A DNA stretch of 64,000 nucleotides from the NCBI RefSeq assembly GCF_026745355.1, contig NC_079202.1:59278622-59342621 (forward strand). The letters run 5' to 3'. Source of the stretch: Beta vulgaris subsp. vulgaris. Its lineage: Eukaryota > Streptophyta > Magnoliopsida > Caryophyllales > Amaranthaceae. The notes below the pieces were generated by a model that was not told the DNA's origin, ran no database searches, and saw only the letters and a list, made by a program, of their open reading frames with translations. The translations under genes were made by a program, and so were the position numbers. How positions within the stretch are numbered: the first letter of the stretch is position 1; every line of letters begins with the position of its first letter. Shown here in pieces: positions 12,209 through 23,500 of this stretch.

Positions 12209-14032
12209 ATCCTTTCTGTTAGTACAGAGCACAAAAACAAAATCTCACATTTTCTACATCTCTCCAGGTTGCCTCCTTTGTATCCCATTTAGTTGCGAAC
12301 GTTCGGCTCTCGCTTTAGTGTTAAGAGTAGAGATAGGTTGCCTCCTTACTGTAGGTTGTACATACCTGAAGCCATTCTGCTGCGCTGCAGCAATTGAGGT
12401 CTAGTTGTTTGCTATCAAGTTCCCTTTCAGACCCTAAATTTATGTATATGAACACATTGATCTAGTTATTCTTTTTAACATATTTTTACCTCAATTTCCG
12501 CTGTTGTGCATGAATGTGTGGTAGATGACTAGATGATACTACTCCTGTGGTACTCTTATATTTTTTTTAACTCAATCACTTTGATTTTTTGCACAATGCA
12601 AAAGTTTGTAGTCAAATATTCTCCTCTTGCCGGTTTATGAACTAATAGTTCATATTAATCATAACAAAATACTAGCTCCGCGTCTCTGACCATAATTTGC
12701 ACTATACGTGAATAAAAACATAATCATGTGAGATCTTGTTAGATTCGTATTAATATGTATTTTATTAATGTATACTTTTTATAATCTTTACAAATACAAA
12801 AATAGAGTTGTATATTTTCAAAGTTTTGCATTGATATGTGCGAAAAGTATAAGGGTAAAAATTAAAAGAAAATAGAGGGAATAATTAAGTTTATATTAGT
12901 TTACAAATATCTGTACAACTTCACATTATTTTAGTCATCTTTAATATAGTACCAGAAAATGTGCAAAATCATCTAGACTGCCTTAGCACAGATTCTGTAC
13001 CCTAAAATCCATTACAAGCCATACACCCTCTTCCCCCTAAATCCCCAAAAAAACATTTATTTCCTACTAAAAAATGTACCAATAAATAATACATTGTTGT
13101 GAGAAATATATATAGAGTAGGAATTCATCAGAAGAGTGTATTGTATTTAAATTGAGCAAAACCGCTTCTTACAAATGACAATATTAATAGATACAATTCT
13201 CACTGTGTAATATGCAGAATATCAACAATTGCAGCAATCGGAAGAAAAATTCACCCATGCATTAAATACATGTCAGGTGGACTTCACTATGCTTAATAGT
13301 GGAATTTACCAATCCACTATTCTCGCAACATACATCCTTTTCTTTTCTAGCGAAAATGCACAACTTGTAACTGTAATGAGAAGCAAAGAAGTCTTCTCAT
13401 TCAATAGGTGTGTAGTATGCTTGTCTTTTTCTGTGGTAGTCATGTGTTGCGACTTTGCGAGCCATCTCTATTATATAAGGGGAGAGGAGGGAGACACTAA
13501 AAATGGTAAACCTTTTAAACCCTTAAGTAATAAAATACAAATTTACCATTTTTTATCATTATATCTTCATTTAACAAAATATTTACGTCATCCTTGATTT
13601 ATTGGTTTTTAAAAAACATAAAGAAAAATATACAATAAATTTTATGAGCAATTTTTCGTATACATTATTACGCAGACGTTTTGTTTGTTTTCTATGAGTA
13701 AAATAAGAGGCGGGAAGTTTACCAGAATTTAGGTGAAGTCAGTCCCTCCCCAAAAATACAAAATTTAGGAAAAGTCAGCGAAAGTCAATGGAGTATCACT
13801 AACGCAAATTATTGCTCCTTGATCCTTGAAGGGTTAGTGTCAATGTGTCACCATCATAGACTAGATCAATTTTCATGTCTTAATCTCAACTTGTGCTCTA
13901 CTACTTCAATAGTAATAATTATATAATCACTAAGTATTATAAAAACAACTTTTTTTCCCGTTAATTTGGCAACTTAATCTTCTTCTAAAAGTTCAAGATT
14001 TTGTTAAAATTTTTCTAGTGAAAATTAGAGTT
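12209..14032. other. Intergenic region between PUB-a and PUB-b
   Basis: This holds the 3' UTR of PUB-a (first few hundred bp) and then AT-rich sequence. From about 13709 to the ATG lies the PUB-b promoter and leader, which is clearly homologous to the PUB-c upstream region at 20052-20579. The ORF at 13229-13597 has no recognisable similarity and is not called. No other gene is seen. Confidence 0.6.
13709..14032 (+). promoter_or_regulatory. Upstream region of PUB-b, shared with PUB-c
   Basis: The blocks gggaagtttaccagaattta, gtcagcgaaagtcaatggag, caccatcatagact and atcaattttcatgtcttaat recur in the same order upstream of PUB-c (20055-20455). The proximal promoter and leader were therefore copied with the gene. 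Here the site between 'gtatcac' and 'cgcaaatt' is an empty TAA, where PUB-c carries a MITE. No specific transcription factor site is claimed. Confidence 0.6.
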
Positions 14033-17000
14033 ATGAAGAACAAGATATATGTAGCAGTAGGAAAAGATGTTGAAGAAAGAAAATCACTTCTAAATTGGGC
14101 TTTAAAGATTTCAAAAGGGGAAACCATTTGTGTTATTCATGTTCATATTCCTGCTGAAATCAATTCTATGCCAAATAATTATAGTAACTTCCTTCAATTG
14201 TACAACTTTGCTGGTTTATATCATGGTTTAGTTAGTTAGTACACATGTTTCTTCTTTTTGCTGTTGATATTCTTTTGTTGCAATAACCCAATTTCATGCT
14301 TTATCATATTTGGTTGTTTTTGCTGACATATTGGTATTGTACAAGTGTGGAGAATAATTGTGTTAACCTAACAATAACTAGATAAGAAAGAAAATATCGA
14401 CAACAAACGATTTAAATAGGGGCACATTCATTAGTAAATGTTTCGAACTATATGAAATTGTTTATATGATATGAGAATATAAGAACTCTTATGTCGAATT
14501 TAACATAGTATTTTTGACTGAATTAGTAGTCCCATCTGAATTTTAAGTCTTGCTTTGATGTTCTTTACTGGTTTAACTTCAGATAGTTTTGAAGCATTTC
14601 AAGAATGTGAAAGAAAAGAGGTGGTCAACATGCTAAATGACTGTGTTCGAATCTGTGCTCTTAAACAGGCATGATTTCTTGTCCTGCTATTTATATTAAG
14701 TAGGAATATTGATTGCTAGTTTTTCTTTGGTATATGTATATCTCTTGTGAAATGTAATTTTTATGTGCTCATTATGTTAGGTTCCTTCTGAAAAATTGTA
14801 TTTAGAGAAAGAGTCTGTAACTGATGGAATTTTGGAACTCGTTTTTCGACTGAGGATAACGAAGCTGGTGATGGGTGCAGGAGCTAATAATAAATATTCG
14901 AGGTATACCATTTCAGTATATGATCTAATTGAAGGTTAGCTTATGATTTCAGTGACCATGTTCTAGGCAATATGCTGGAAAATCTAGACTGATGAACCTT
15001 AGACACCAATGAAAGTAAACTGATCGTTTGTTAAATTGACAGGAGAATGACAAAACCGTTATCAAACAAAGCCAATTACGTGCTCCAACATGTTCCTGAT
15101 TTCTGTGACATCTGGTTTATACACAAGGATCCTCTACTCGCTACAAGGTGTTTATGCCTTCGCAATTGTTTCCTTTTTAGAAGGAAATAATTCGCCATGT
15201 CTTATACTACATAGGTTATTGTTAGGAAATACTCCTAAATCATTGATTTAGGAGTAATTCCTAGTTAACAGTTATCCTTTACAATCTGCGTTTTGAAAAT
15301 AGCATCACTGATGGTCTTACAATTGCATGCATACGGACCTCTGTATGCCTCAATAAGAATCATACTACGATGTTATGTTACTCGAACTTTTTATTTTTCC
15401 TTATGTACCCATGTCAGATGCTCAATACTCCGACATGGATATAACACTTTGAAACTTTATTTGGTGCGACTCCAAGTAAGATAGGTTGTTCATGTACCTG
15501 TTTTAATGGGTCACAAATCACAAGGGAATTTATATGATCAATTAGCTTATTAAACTAGTTTTAGTGGCTAGTATAGTGGTGGTATCCTTTATATTCTTGA
15601 AGATATCTTCGAGTTTTGTAACATTAACTAACACCACCTGAGTGCAGGGAAGTTGTGAAGCAACCAAGTCCTAATGTTGAAGGGATATCATTACATGATT
15701 CCGAGAATGATGAACTCGATGCAGGCATACTAAATGAAGAATTAGATCTTAGATTGAGACATCCAGATTTTGGTGGCTATGGAGGAAGTTCTGATGGATT
15801 TGACAGTTTTTTTCAGTCCTCAACCTACTCTACAGAAGCTGAATCAGCTTTTAGTTCACCTCAATTATCATTTGCAAGAGATAGTGAAGTCGGTGAATCT
15901 GGTCTGGAGTTGTTGGCTGTGCCTCAGACAAAGAGCTTATATAAGGTTTTAACATGTGGTCCTGACTGATGTTAAGATTAACATACATTAATTATCCCCC
16001 TGAGAAAATATAACAGGCTTGTTTGGCTACTATTGTCACTTGAATAAATTTGCTAGTTCATGATTCTGGTACTTGGTTCAGGAGGAAAGCAGTATGATCA
16101 ATGATCTGTATGATCAACTTGAGCAAGCCATAACAGAGGCAGAAACTTCAAAGCAAGAAGCTTTTGTTGAATCAATTAGACATCGAAAAGCTGAGAAAGA
16201 GGTTCTAGACATATCTCGTAAGGTAAGTGTTCAAAGATTTTTTTTTTGCCACCAGTGTTCTACTTACTCTTCACTGATTTTCTTTATCTTCTTTTTGTAA
16301 TGTTATAACAGACCTTCCATTGCTTTTCAATATTCTAAAATATCGAGTCTCCGTGTTCTTGAGGGGTGTGGATGTCCTTTGTTAACCCGATTCTTCTATC
16401 ACATTGAGTAGCCATATAGGATTCTTAACCCTCAGACATGGGTTTGGAGTATGGACTCTACGACACTTCATATTAGGCTAATAAAATCATGGATTTTTTT
16501 CGTAAATACTCAAGTCGGATACTTGGATAATTACTCGTGTTGGATACAATCATACAAGTTGCCAGGTCCTAGTAACATAGGATGGGACTACCAATTTTTT
16601 TCAGGAATCCTTCTTGAAGCTTTCTTATTGATTCAAATTTATCATTTGAAAGTGACTACAAATTTGTTGATGAAGAGGCATTTAAAGCAGGTTGTATATT
16701 ATACTATGTTGATACTACTTTTTGGCTTCATCAATTGTTAAACTTGCACAGCCTTAATGATTCACTTTAGTCCTTTTTTTTTTCCTTCAATGGCTAAGTT
16801 AGGCCCTCTGCTATCCATATTTATATCATACTTTGCACGCTTTTGTTTCTGGTGATTCAGGTAAAAGCTACTCAAAGATTGTATTTTGAGGAATTGAGAC
16901 AAAGGGAAGACATAAAGGAAGAGTTGGCTGAGAGGAATAAGGAACTTGAAGTCACAAAGGACCAGCTGGAAAAGGTCTTACATGAACTTCATGAGGCAAG

Positions 17001-18662
17001 AGATCAGAAGTTTTCTCTGGAAAGCCAATTTAAGAACCTATCTCTCTCGGAAAAGGAGATGTTACAGAAACTATTGTCTGCAGTGGACTTGTTACAGTTG
17101 TACAAGAATCGCCGCGATGAACTGCAAGTAGAAAGGGATCATGCTCTTCAAGAAGCTGAAGAGTTGAGAAAAGAACTTGCTGAGAAACCATCAAGCTCTC
17201 ATGCACCCATGTTTTTCTCCGAATTCTCCTTCTCAGATCTAGAGAAAGCTACTAACTACTTTGATCCGTCGATGAAAATTTGGGAAGATGGGTATGGAAG
17301 CACATACAAAGGTTTCTTACATCACACAGAAGTGGCAATAAAGATATTCCAGCCAAACACCAGTCATGGTGCTCAAGAGTTCGAACAGGAGGTATATCTT
17401 TTTTTTTTGTTTCCTTCACTCTATACTACATATGCACCCATTGGAAGATTTTAAAGATTCTTCTAACTCATTGGTTCATGTCTCTGCTGACTATCCTAGA
17501 GGATTCTTCCCGTCCCATATTTTGTTGTTTGATCTTCATTTCAGTTATTATGTTATAAAAGCATTTATTTCCTTATTTATACTCACATGTGGTATCCTTT
17601 CCTCGTAGGTGCATGTTTTAAGCAAACTGAGGCATCCGAATGTAGTAACTCTCATTGGTGTCTGTCATGAATCACGAGCTCTTGTTTATGAGTATTTTCC
17701 CAGGGGAAGTCTTGAGGACCAACTCATCTGCAAAGATAACACTCCTGCACTACCATGGCAAGTGAGAATCCAAATAGCCACGCAATTATGCTCCGTCCTC
17801 ATTTTCCTCCATTTAAGCCAACCTAGCAGTATAATCCACGGCAATCTAAATCCTGCAAATATACTTCTAGATGACAATTTGGTGTGCAAACTCTATAATT
17901 TTGGTAAAAGCCGTGTAATCTTAGATGGCAGAGTCTCAGGGGAACAAACAACGAGATTGACTACCTCTGAACTAAATGACACTTTCACATACATAGATCC
18001 AGAGTTTCTTGCAACCGGAGAATTTACACCAAAGTCAGACATTTATTCATTTGGGATCATATTACTGCACTTATTAACGGGTAAACCAGCCTTTGGAATA
18101 ACAAAGGAAGTGGAAGATGCTTTGGATAACGATGATCTCAATGCGACATTGGACCCATCAGCGGGAAACTGGCCTTTTCTCTTGGCTGAGCAGTTGGCTC
18201 GCATGGCTTTGAGGTGTTGTGATATGAGCCCAAGGAATCGCCCTGATCTTGGATCAGATATATGGAGGGTTCTTAAACCCATGAAAGCTGCATCTCAACC
18301 ATTATCTACACTTTTGCTGGCTTGTGAGAACCGCGCACCACATTATTTCTTATGTCCCATTTTACAGGTTAGTTAGCAGCTGAACTTTGAGGACAGACCA
18401 TTTTTTGTCAAGTTGTTGTTACCCTCTTGGGTTTCACTTATCAGTTAAATACTTGGATTTTCACTTGCAGGAAATGATGGAGGATCCACAAATTGCTTCA
18501 GATGGTTTTACATATGAAGCAGAGGCTATCAAAGGCTGGCTAGATAGTGGCCATCACACTTCACCTATGACTAATATGAAACTTCCAAACCAAGACCTTA
18601 TTCCTAACCGGGCTCTACGCTCTGCAATTCAAGAATGGCTACAACATCGCCGCAATGTATAG
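14033..18662 (+). CDS. PUB33-like: PUB-b: USP / pseudokinase / U-box protein
   Basis: The nine exons are 14033-14183, 14583-14668, 14781-14902, 15043-15147, 15648-15945, 16082-16222, 16861-17391, 17609-18367 and 18471-18662, giving 794 residues. Exon 2 ends at CAG|GCATGA, a GC donor; without it the frame stops one codon later. The USP-like region (about 1-154) is shortened by an in-frame 12-codon loss in exon 2. The coiled coil lies at about 255-410 and the kinase fold at about 435-700. The catalytic positions are degraded: the glycine loop is WEDGYG at 442 instead of GEGGYG, HRD/HGD is HGN (Asn557), the loop Lys is Asn559, and DFG is NFG (Asn575). VAIK Lys462 remains. The U-box (about 725-792) is intact. 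I infer an E3 ligase with a pseudokinase module. The closest relative is PUB-c. Confidence 0.88.
15223..15263. repeat. Near-perfect 20-bp-arm palindrome in PUB-b intron 4
   Basis: The arm at 15223-15242 (taggaaatactcctaaatca) pairs with 15244-15263 with one mismatch and almost no loop. The corresponding intron of PUB-c lacks it. Confidence 0.75.
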
Positions 18663-19262
18663 ATCTTTTTATATGGTACAAGCAGAAAAAATAAAATCTC
18701 ACAGTTTCTACTATTTCAGGTTTACCCATGTTTTCCATGTAGGCTATATTCTTTTCACCTGAATAAACCTTATTTTGAGGCGTTTTATTGAGTTGAAAAG
18801 AACGAAGAATTAACTTATGCCTCTAAGTGGGATGCCATATGCCAATAGTTGGTAGAATCTTGTGCAGGTGATAGTTGTGGACTTGTGGTACCCAATACTT
18901 GTGATCGATTCCAACCTATATCATTGCGATTTGTGTCTCTTTGTACACCCAAAAAGAAACACCTCTTGCTTATTTGTCTATACTCTATAGCATAGTACTC
19001 TTAGCTTATTTTGGGGTGTACATACCTAAGATTAGTCAGTAGAGCAATAGAAATGGAATTTGCTGGCAAGTGCCAACTCCCCTCTATATGGGAGCAACTG
19101 GATTGATCGACTTCAAGATCCTGGATGTATATGTATATGTATATGAAAGCTGGTCTACCATTCTTTTTATAACATAAGATGATACTATGTAATGGCTTAT
19201 TCAATCCTAGCTCACTGTAGGTTGTACATACTACATAGTAGGTTGTACATACTACATATAAA

Positions 19263-19922
19263 CAGGGGCGGATCCAGCGTGGGTTTAGTGGGTTCAACTG
19301 AACCCACGTGGATCTGCGAAAGAAGTTGAAATAAGGAAAACCCTAAAACACGTTTATAAGCTAAAGCGCCCAAATAATTTCATTGATAGGCAATTGGCTT
19401 AGTGGCATCGCGTGAAATAGAAAGCCTTACCCTATCTTAGGTCGCAGGATCGAATCGCGGCTAGTTGTAATTTTTAATTTTTTTCCCTTCCCTTCGTTTT
19501 TATTATGACAAGTTTACAACTTTGTTTTAATTTTTTGTTTTATTTTTCTTCCATTTTCCAGATTTTGCTCTTCACAAATACTCCTACCCAAGTTCCACCA
19601 AGTACTAATATACTGATTGGGAAATAAATTTAATTCAATTCCCCATTTCTTCCAATTTACTTGTTTAAATAATCAATTAATCATAGCATTAATAATTTAT
19701 TAGCCAAATTATATTACAAATACTTATTATTGATGAGTCGTTAATCATTAATGTCATTAATAATTTATTAGGCAAACCACTACAAATGTTTTTAACGCCT
19801 TTAAATATAAGTATTTTAATAGTAAATTTTTGCCACACGCTTCGCGTGCAAATAAGGTTAGCTTTTATTATATGTTTAAATAAGTTCGAACCCACGTGGT
19901 TCAATTCCTAGATCCGCCACTG
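19263..19922. mobile_element. hAT-type nonautonomous element, 660 bp
   Basis: Termini CAGGGGCGGATCCAG / CTAGATCCGCCACTG are inverted repeats. Just inside them the word 'gaacccacgtgg' occurs near both ends (19300-19312 and 19889-19900). The perfect 8-bp duplication CATATAAA flanks the element (19255-19262, 19923-19930). No transposase ORF is present. A tRNA-like segment lies inside at about 19391-19460. Confidence 0.88.
19391..19462 (+). mobile_element. tRNA-like/SINE-like segment inside the hAT element
   Basis: An A-box-like TTGGCTTAGTGG and a B-box-like GGATCGAATCG are spaced about as in tRNA-derived SINEs. I see no clear poly(A) tail or target duplication, so this may be a captured fragment. 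It does not fold into a convincing complete tRNA. Confidence 0.4.
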
Positions 19923-20145
19923 CATATAAATATCCAATGATAATACTAAAAAGTGCAATATAATTATATAACACCATTTCTTAACTTTACAGCAAAAAAA
20001 ACTATAATACCCATGTTGGAGTACCTCGTTCGATTGCAACCGCCAAGAGGCCGCGGGAAGTTTACCAGAATTTAGGTGAAGTAAGTCCCTCCCAAAAAAT
20101 ATTTAATTTAGAAAAAGTCAGCGAAAGTCAATGGAGTATTACGAA

Positions 20146-20302
20146 GGCCCTCTTCTTTCTAGCATGAAACAGTTGAACTGAACTGAATAGTGATATGTAA
20201 GAATGAGAGTATTGTTTAGAGCTGATCTGAATTGAACTAAACTAACCTGAATTGAAAATAAGTCGTAATTTGAACTGAAAATAAGTTGGGAAGAACCAGC
20301 CC
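20146..20302. mobile_element. Degenerate Tourist MITE in the PUB-c promoter
   Basis: It begins ggccctcttctt and ends agaaccagccc, with interior gaactgaact words as in 4431-4729. The right flank is TAA and the left flank GAA, a mutated duplication. The homologous PUB-b promoter has a single TAA at this point, so this is a related empty site that fixes the insertion after the b/c duplication. Confidence 0.75.
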
Positions 20303-20579
20303 TAATGCAAAAATACTGCTCCTCGAGGGTGTAGGACTAGTATCACTGTGTCACCATCATAGACTCGATCAATTTTCATGTCTTAATCTCAACTTCTGTT
20401 TTACTACTTCAACTGTAACAATTCAGAGTTACTAAGTATCATAAAAACAACTTTTCTTTCGTTAATTTGGCAATTTCATCTTCTTCAAAAGTTCAAGATT
20501 TTTCTTCTGATTTTTAACCCTTGATTCGTTTGCATTGTATCTGAGAAACCCTGAAAATTTTCTAGTGAAAAACAGAGTT

Positions 20580-23500
20580 ATGGAGAACAAGATATATGTA
20601 GCAGTTGGAAAAGATGTTGAAGAAAGAGAATTTATTCTAAATTGGGCTTTAAACATTTCAGAAGGGGAGACCATTTGTGTAATTCATGTTCATATTCCTT
20701 CTGAAATCAATTCTATGCCATATAATTATAGTAAATCTCTTCAATTTTACCTTTGCTGATTTTTGTATCTTGATTCTTTGTTTAAATTTATACATGTTTT
20801 TTTTTCCTTTTTGCTGTTGATATTCTATGTTGCAATTAGCCAATTACCCAATTACCCAATTTGATGCTGTATCATGTTTGATTGTTTTTGCATGCAAGTT
20901 GGTATAACAAATTCTAAATCGTATTGATTTAGCATAAAAAATGGTTGTCTATGAAAAAATATTTTCGTTGGAAATGCAAATGAATATTAGTTTTCCTTTG
21001 TTTGGTTTGATGGAAATCTATTAAGCTAAGAAGGGAAAAATGGAGATGTTGGGAATGAGAGAGCGGAGGAAAATGTTTACAAAGGGATGGAAAACGCATT
21101 TGCACCTTAGGGTCCATTCGTTATTAATGTGATTTCCGCTTTTTGGTTTTTTGATTTTCAAAGTCATATGATATATGTCCTATAATGAATAAAAAATTAG
21201 TCAAATTTATTGGGAACATTATGATTTTGAAAACTGACAACTGAAAACCACTTTTTCTAGTTTCCAGTTTTTGGTTTTTAGTTTTCAAAAAAACTTAAAA
21301 TAAAAAACGATAACGAACGGACCCTTAGTTTTCAAATTAAATCTCTTGTCCAACCAAACAACAAAAAATGGGGAAAATCATTTTCCTCCAAAACAAGCGT
21401 AATCTAAGTCTTGTTTTGATGTTCTTTACTGGTTTAACTGCAGATGGTTCTGAAGCATCTCAGGAATGTGAAAGAAAAGAGGTGGACAACATGCTAGATG
21501 ACTGTCTTCGAATCTGTGCCCTTAAACAGGCATGATTTCTTGCATTGCTATTTATACTAAGTAGAAATATTTTGATAATTGAGTTTTCCTAATGACTCAA
21601 TTTGCTAGTTTTTCTTTGGTATAGCTCTTGTGAAATGTAATTTTTATGTGCTCCTTATGTTAGGTTCCTTCTGAAAAATTATATATAGAGAAAGAGTCTA
21701 TTACTGATGGAATTTTGGAACTCGTATCTCGATTGAGGATAACAAAACTGGTGATGGGTGCAGGAGCTAGCAATAAATATTCGAGGTATACCATTTGAGT
21801 ATCTCATATAATTAAAGGTTTAACTTATGATTTTAGTGACCTTGTTCTATGCAATATGCTGGAAAATCTAGTCTGATGAACCTTTGACACCAATGAAAGT
21901 AAACTTATTGTTTGTGCCTTTATATGGCAGGAGAATCACAAAACCCTTATCAAACAAGGCCAATTATGTGCTCCAACATGCTCCTGATTTTTGTCACATA
22001 TGGTCTGTACGCAAGGATCCTCTACTCACTACAAGGTGTTTATGCCTTCGCAATTGTTTCCTTTTAGAAGGAAATAATTTACCCTCTCTTATACTTTGTA
22101 GGTTTTCCTTTTACAGATAATCTGCCTTTTGAAAATACATCACGAATGGTCTTATAATGGCATGTATATGGACCTCTGTATGTCTCAATAAGATTCATAC
22201 TAGGATGTTGTTATGTTACTCGGACCCTTTATTTTTCCTCTCATGTCAGTTGCTAAACTCTCCAACATGGATATGCAAACACTAGGAAACTTTATTTTGG
22301 GCCAAAATCGTGGAACTTTTTCACAAGATAGCAGCTTAGTTGGAAACTTAGACATGCACTAATTTATGACACGAGTCCTTGAGTCTGAGTAACATAGGTT
22401 GTACGACATGTACCTGCTGTAATGGGCCACAATGGCATCTTTATGAATAATTAGCTTATTGAATTAGTTTTAGTGGCTAGTACAGTGGTGGTAACCTGAG
22501 TTCTCTAACACTAACAAGCACCATCTGAGTGCAGGGAAGTTGTGAAGCAGCCAAGTCCAAATGTTGAAGGGCTACCATTACATGTTTCTGAGGATGATGA
22601 ATCTGATGCAGGTATACTTAGTGGGGAATTAGATAGATTCAGCCGTTCAGATTTTGGTGGCTATGGAGGAAGTTCTGATGGATTTGAATCATCTGATCAG
22701 TCACCAAGAGTTAATTTTTTTCAGTCCTCAACCCACTCTACACAAGCTGAATCAGCTTTTAGTTCACCTCAATTATCATTTGCAAGAGATGAAGTCAGCG
22801 AATCTGGTCTGGAGTTGTTGGCTCTGCCTCAGACAAAGAACTTACATAAGGTTTTAACACGCAGTCCCGACTGATGTTAAGATTTAGATTCATTAATTAT
22901 CTTGCTGAGAAAATATACAGGCTGTTTGGCTACTATTGCCACTTGAACAAATTTGCAAGTTCATGACACTGGTACTTGGTTCAGGAGGAAAGCAATTTGA
23001 TTAATGATCTGTATGATCAACTTGAACAAGCCATAACAGAGGCAGAAAATTCAAAGCAAGAAGCGTTTGATGAATCAATTAGGCGTCGAAAAGCTGAGAA
23101 AGAGGTTCTGGAAATATCTTGCAAGGTAAGGGGTTTAAAAAAAAATTCCCACCAATATTCTATTTATACTTGACTGATATTCTTCATCTTCTTTTTTCTT
23201 TTTCCTGTTATAATAGACCTTACATTTCTATTCTATATGATAAAATAATGAGTCTTCATGTTCTTGAGGGGTGTCCTATGTTAACCCGATTCTTCTCACT
23301 TTGAGTACCCATATAGGGTTCTGGACACTCAGACATGGGTTTAAAGCATGGGACTCTTCGACGCTTCATTTTAGGCTAATAAAATCATGAACTTTTCGTA
23401 CAAGTTCCCAGTTTTGAGTAACATAAGATTGGACTGCCAAATTTTTTTCAGGAATCCTTCTTAAAGTTATTGATTGGAATTTATCATTGAGAGTGACTCC

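Larger units (their letters stand above)
18663..20579. other. Intergenic region between PUB-b and PUB-c
   Basis: The first ~500 bp are the 3' UTR and flank of PUB-b. They share blocks such as tgctggcaagtg and gacttc-a-gatcctgg with the displaced PUB-c flank at 33885-33960. A 660-bp hAT element follows, then the duplicated promoter region of PUB-c with a MITE. No gene is seen. Confidence 0.65.

Noticed and set aside
12670..12960. Possible Stowaway remnant after PUB-a
   Set aside because: The left end (ctccgcgtctc) is suggestive but I found no matching right end or duplication.
13229..13597. 122-residue + strand ORF between PUB-a and PUB-b
   Set aside because: No domain or similarity recognised, and not conserved upstream of PUB-c.
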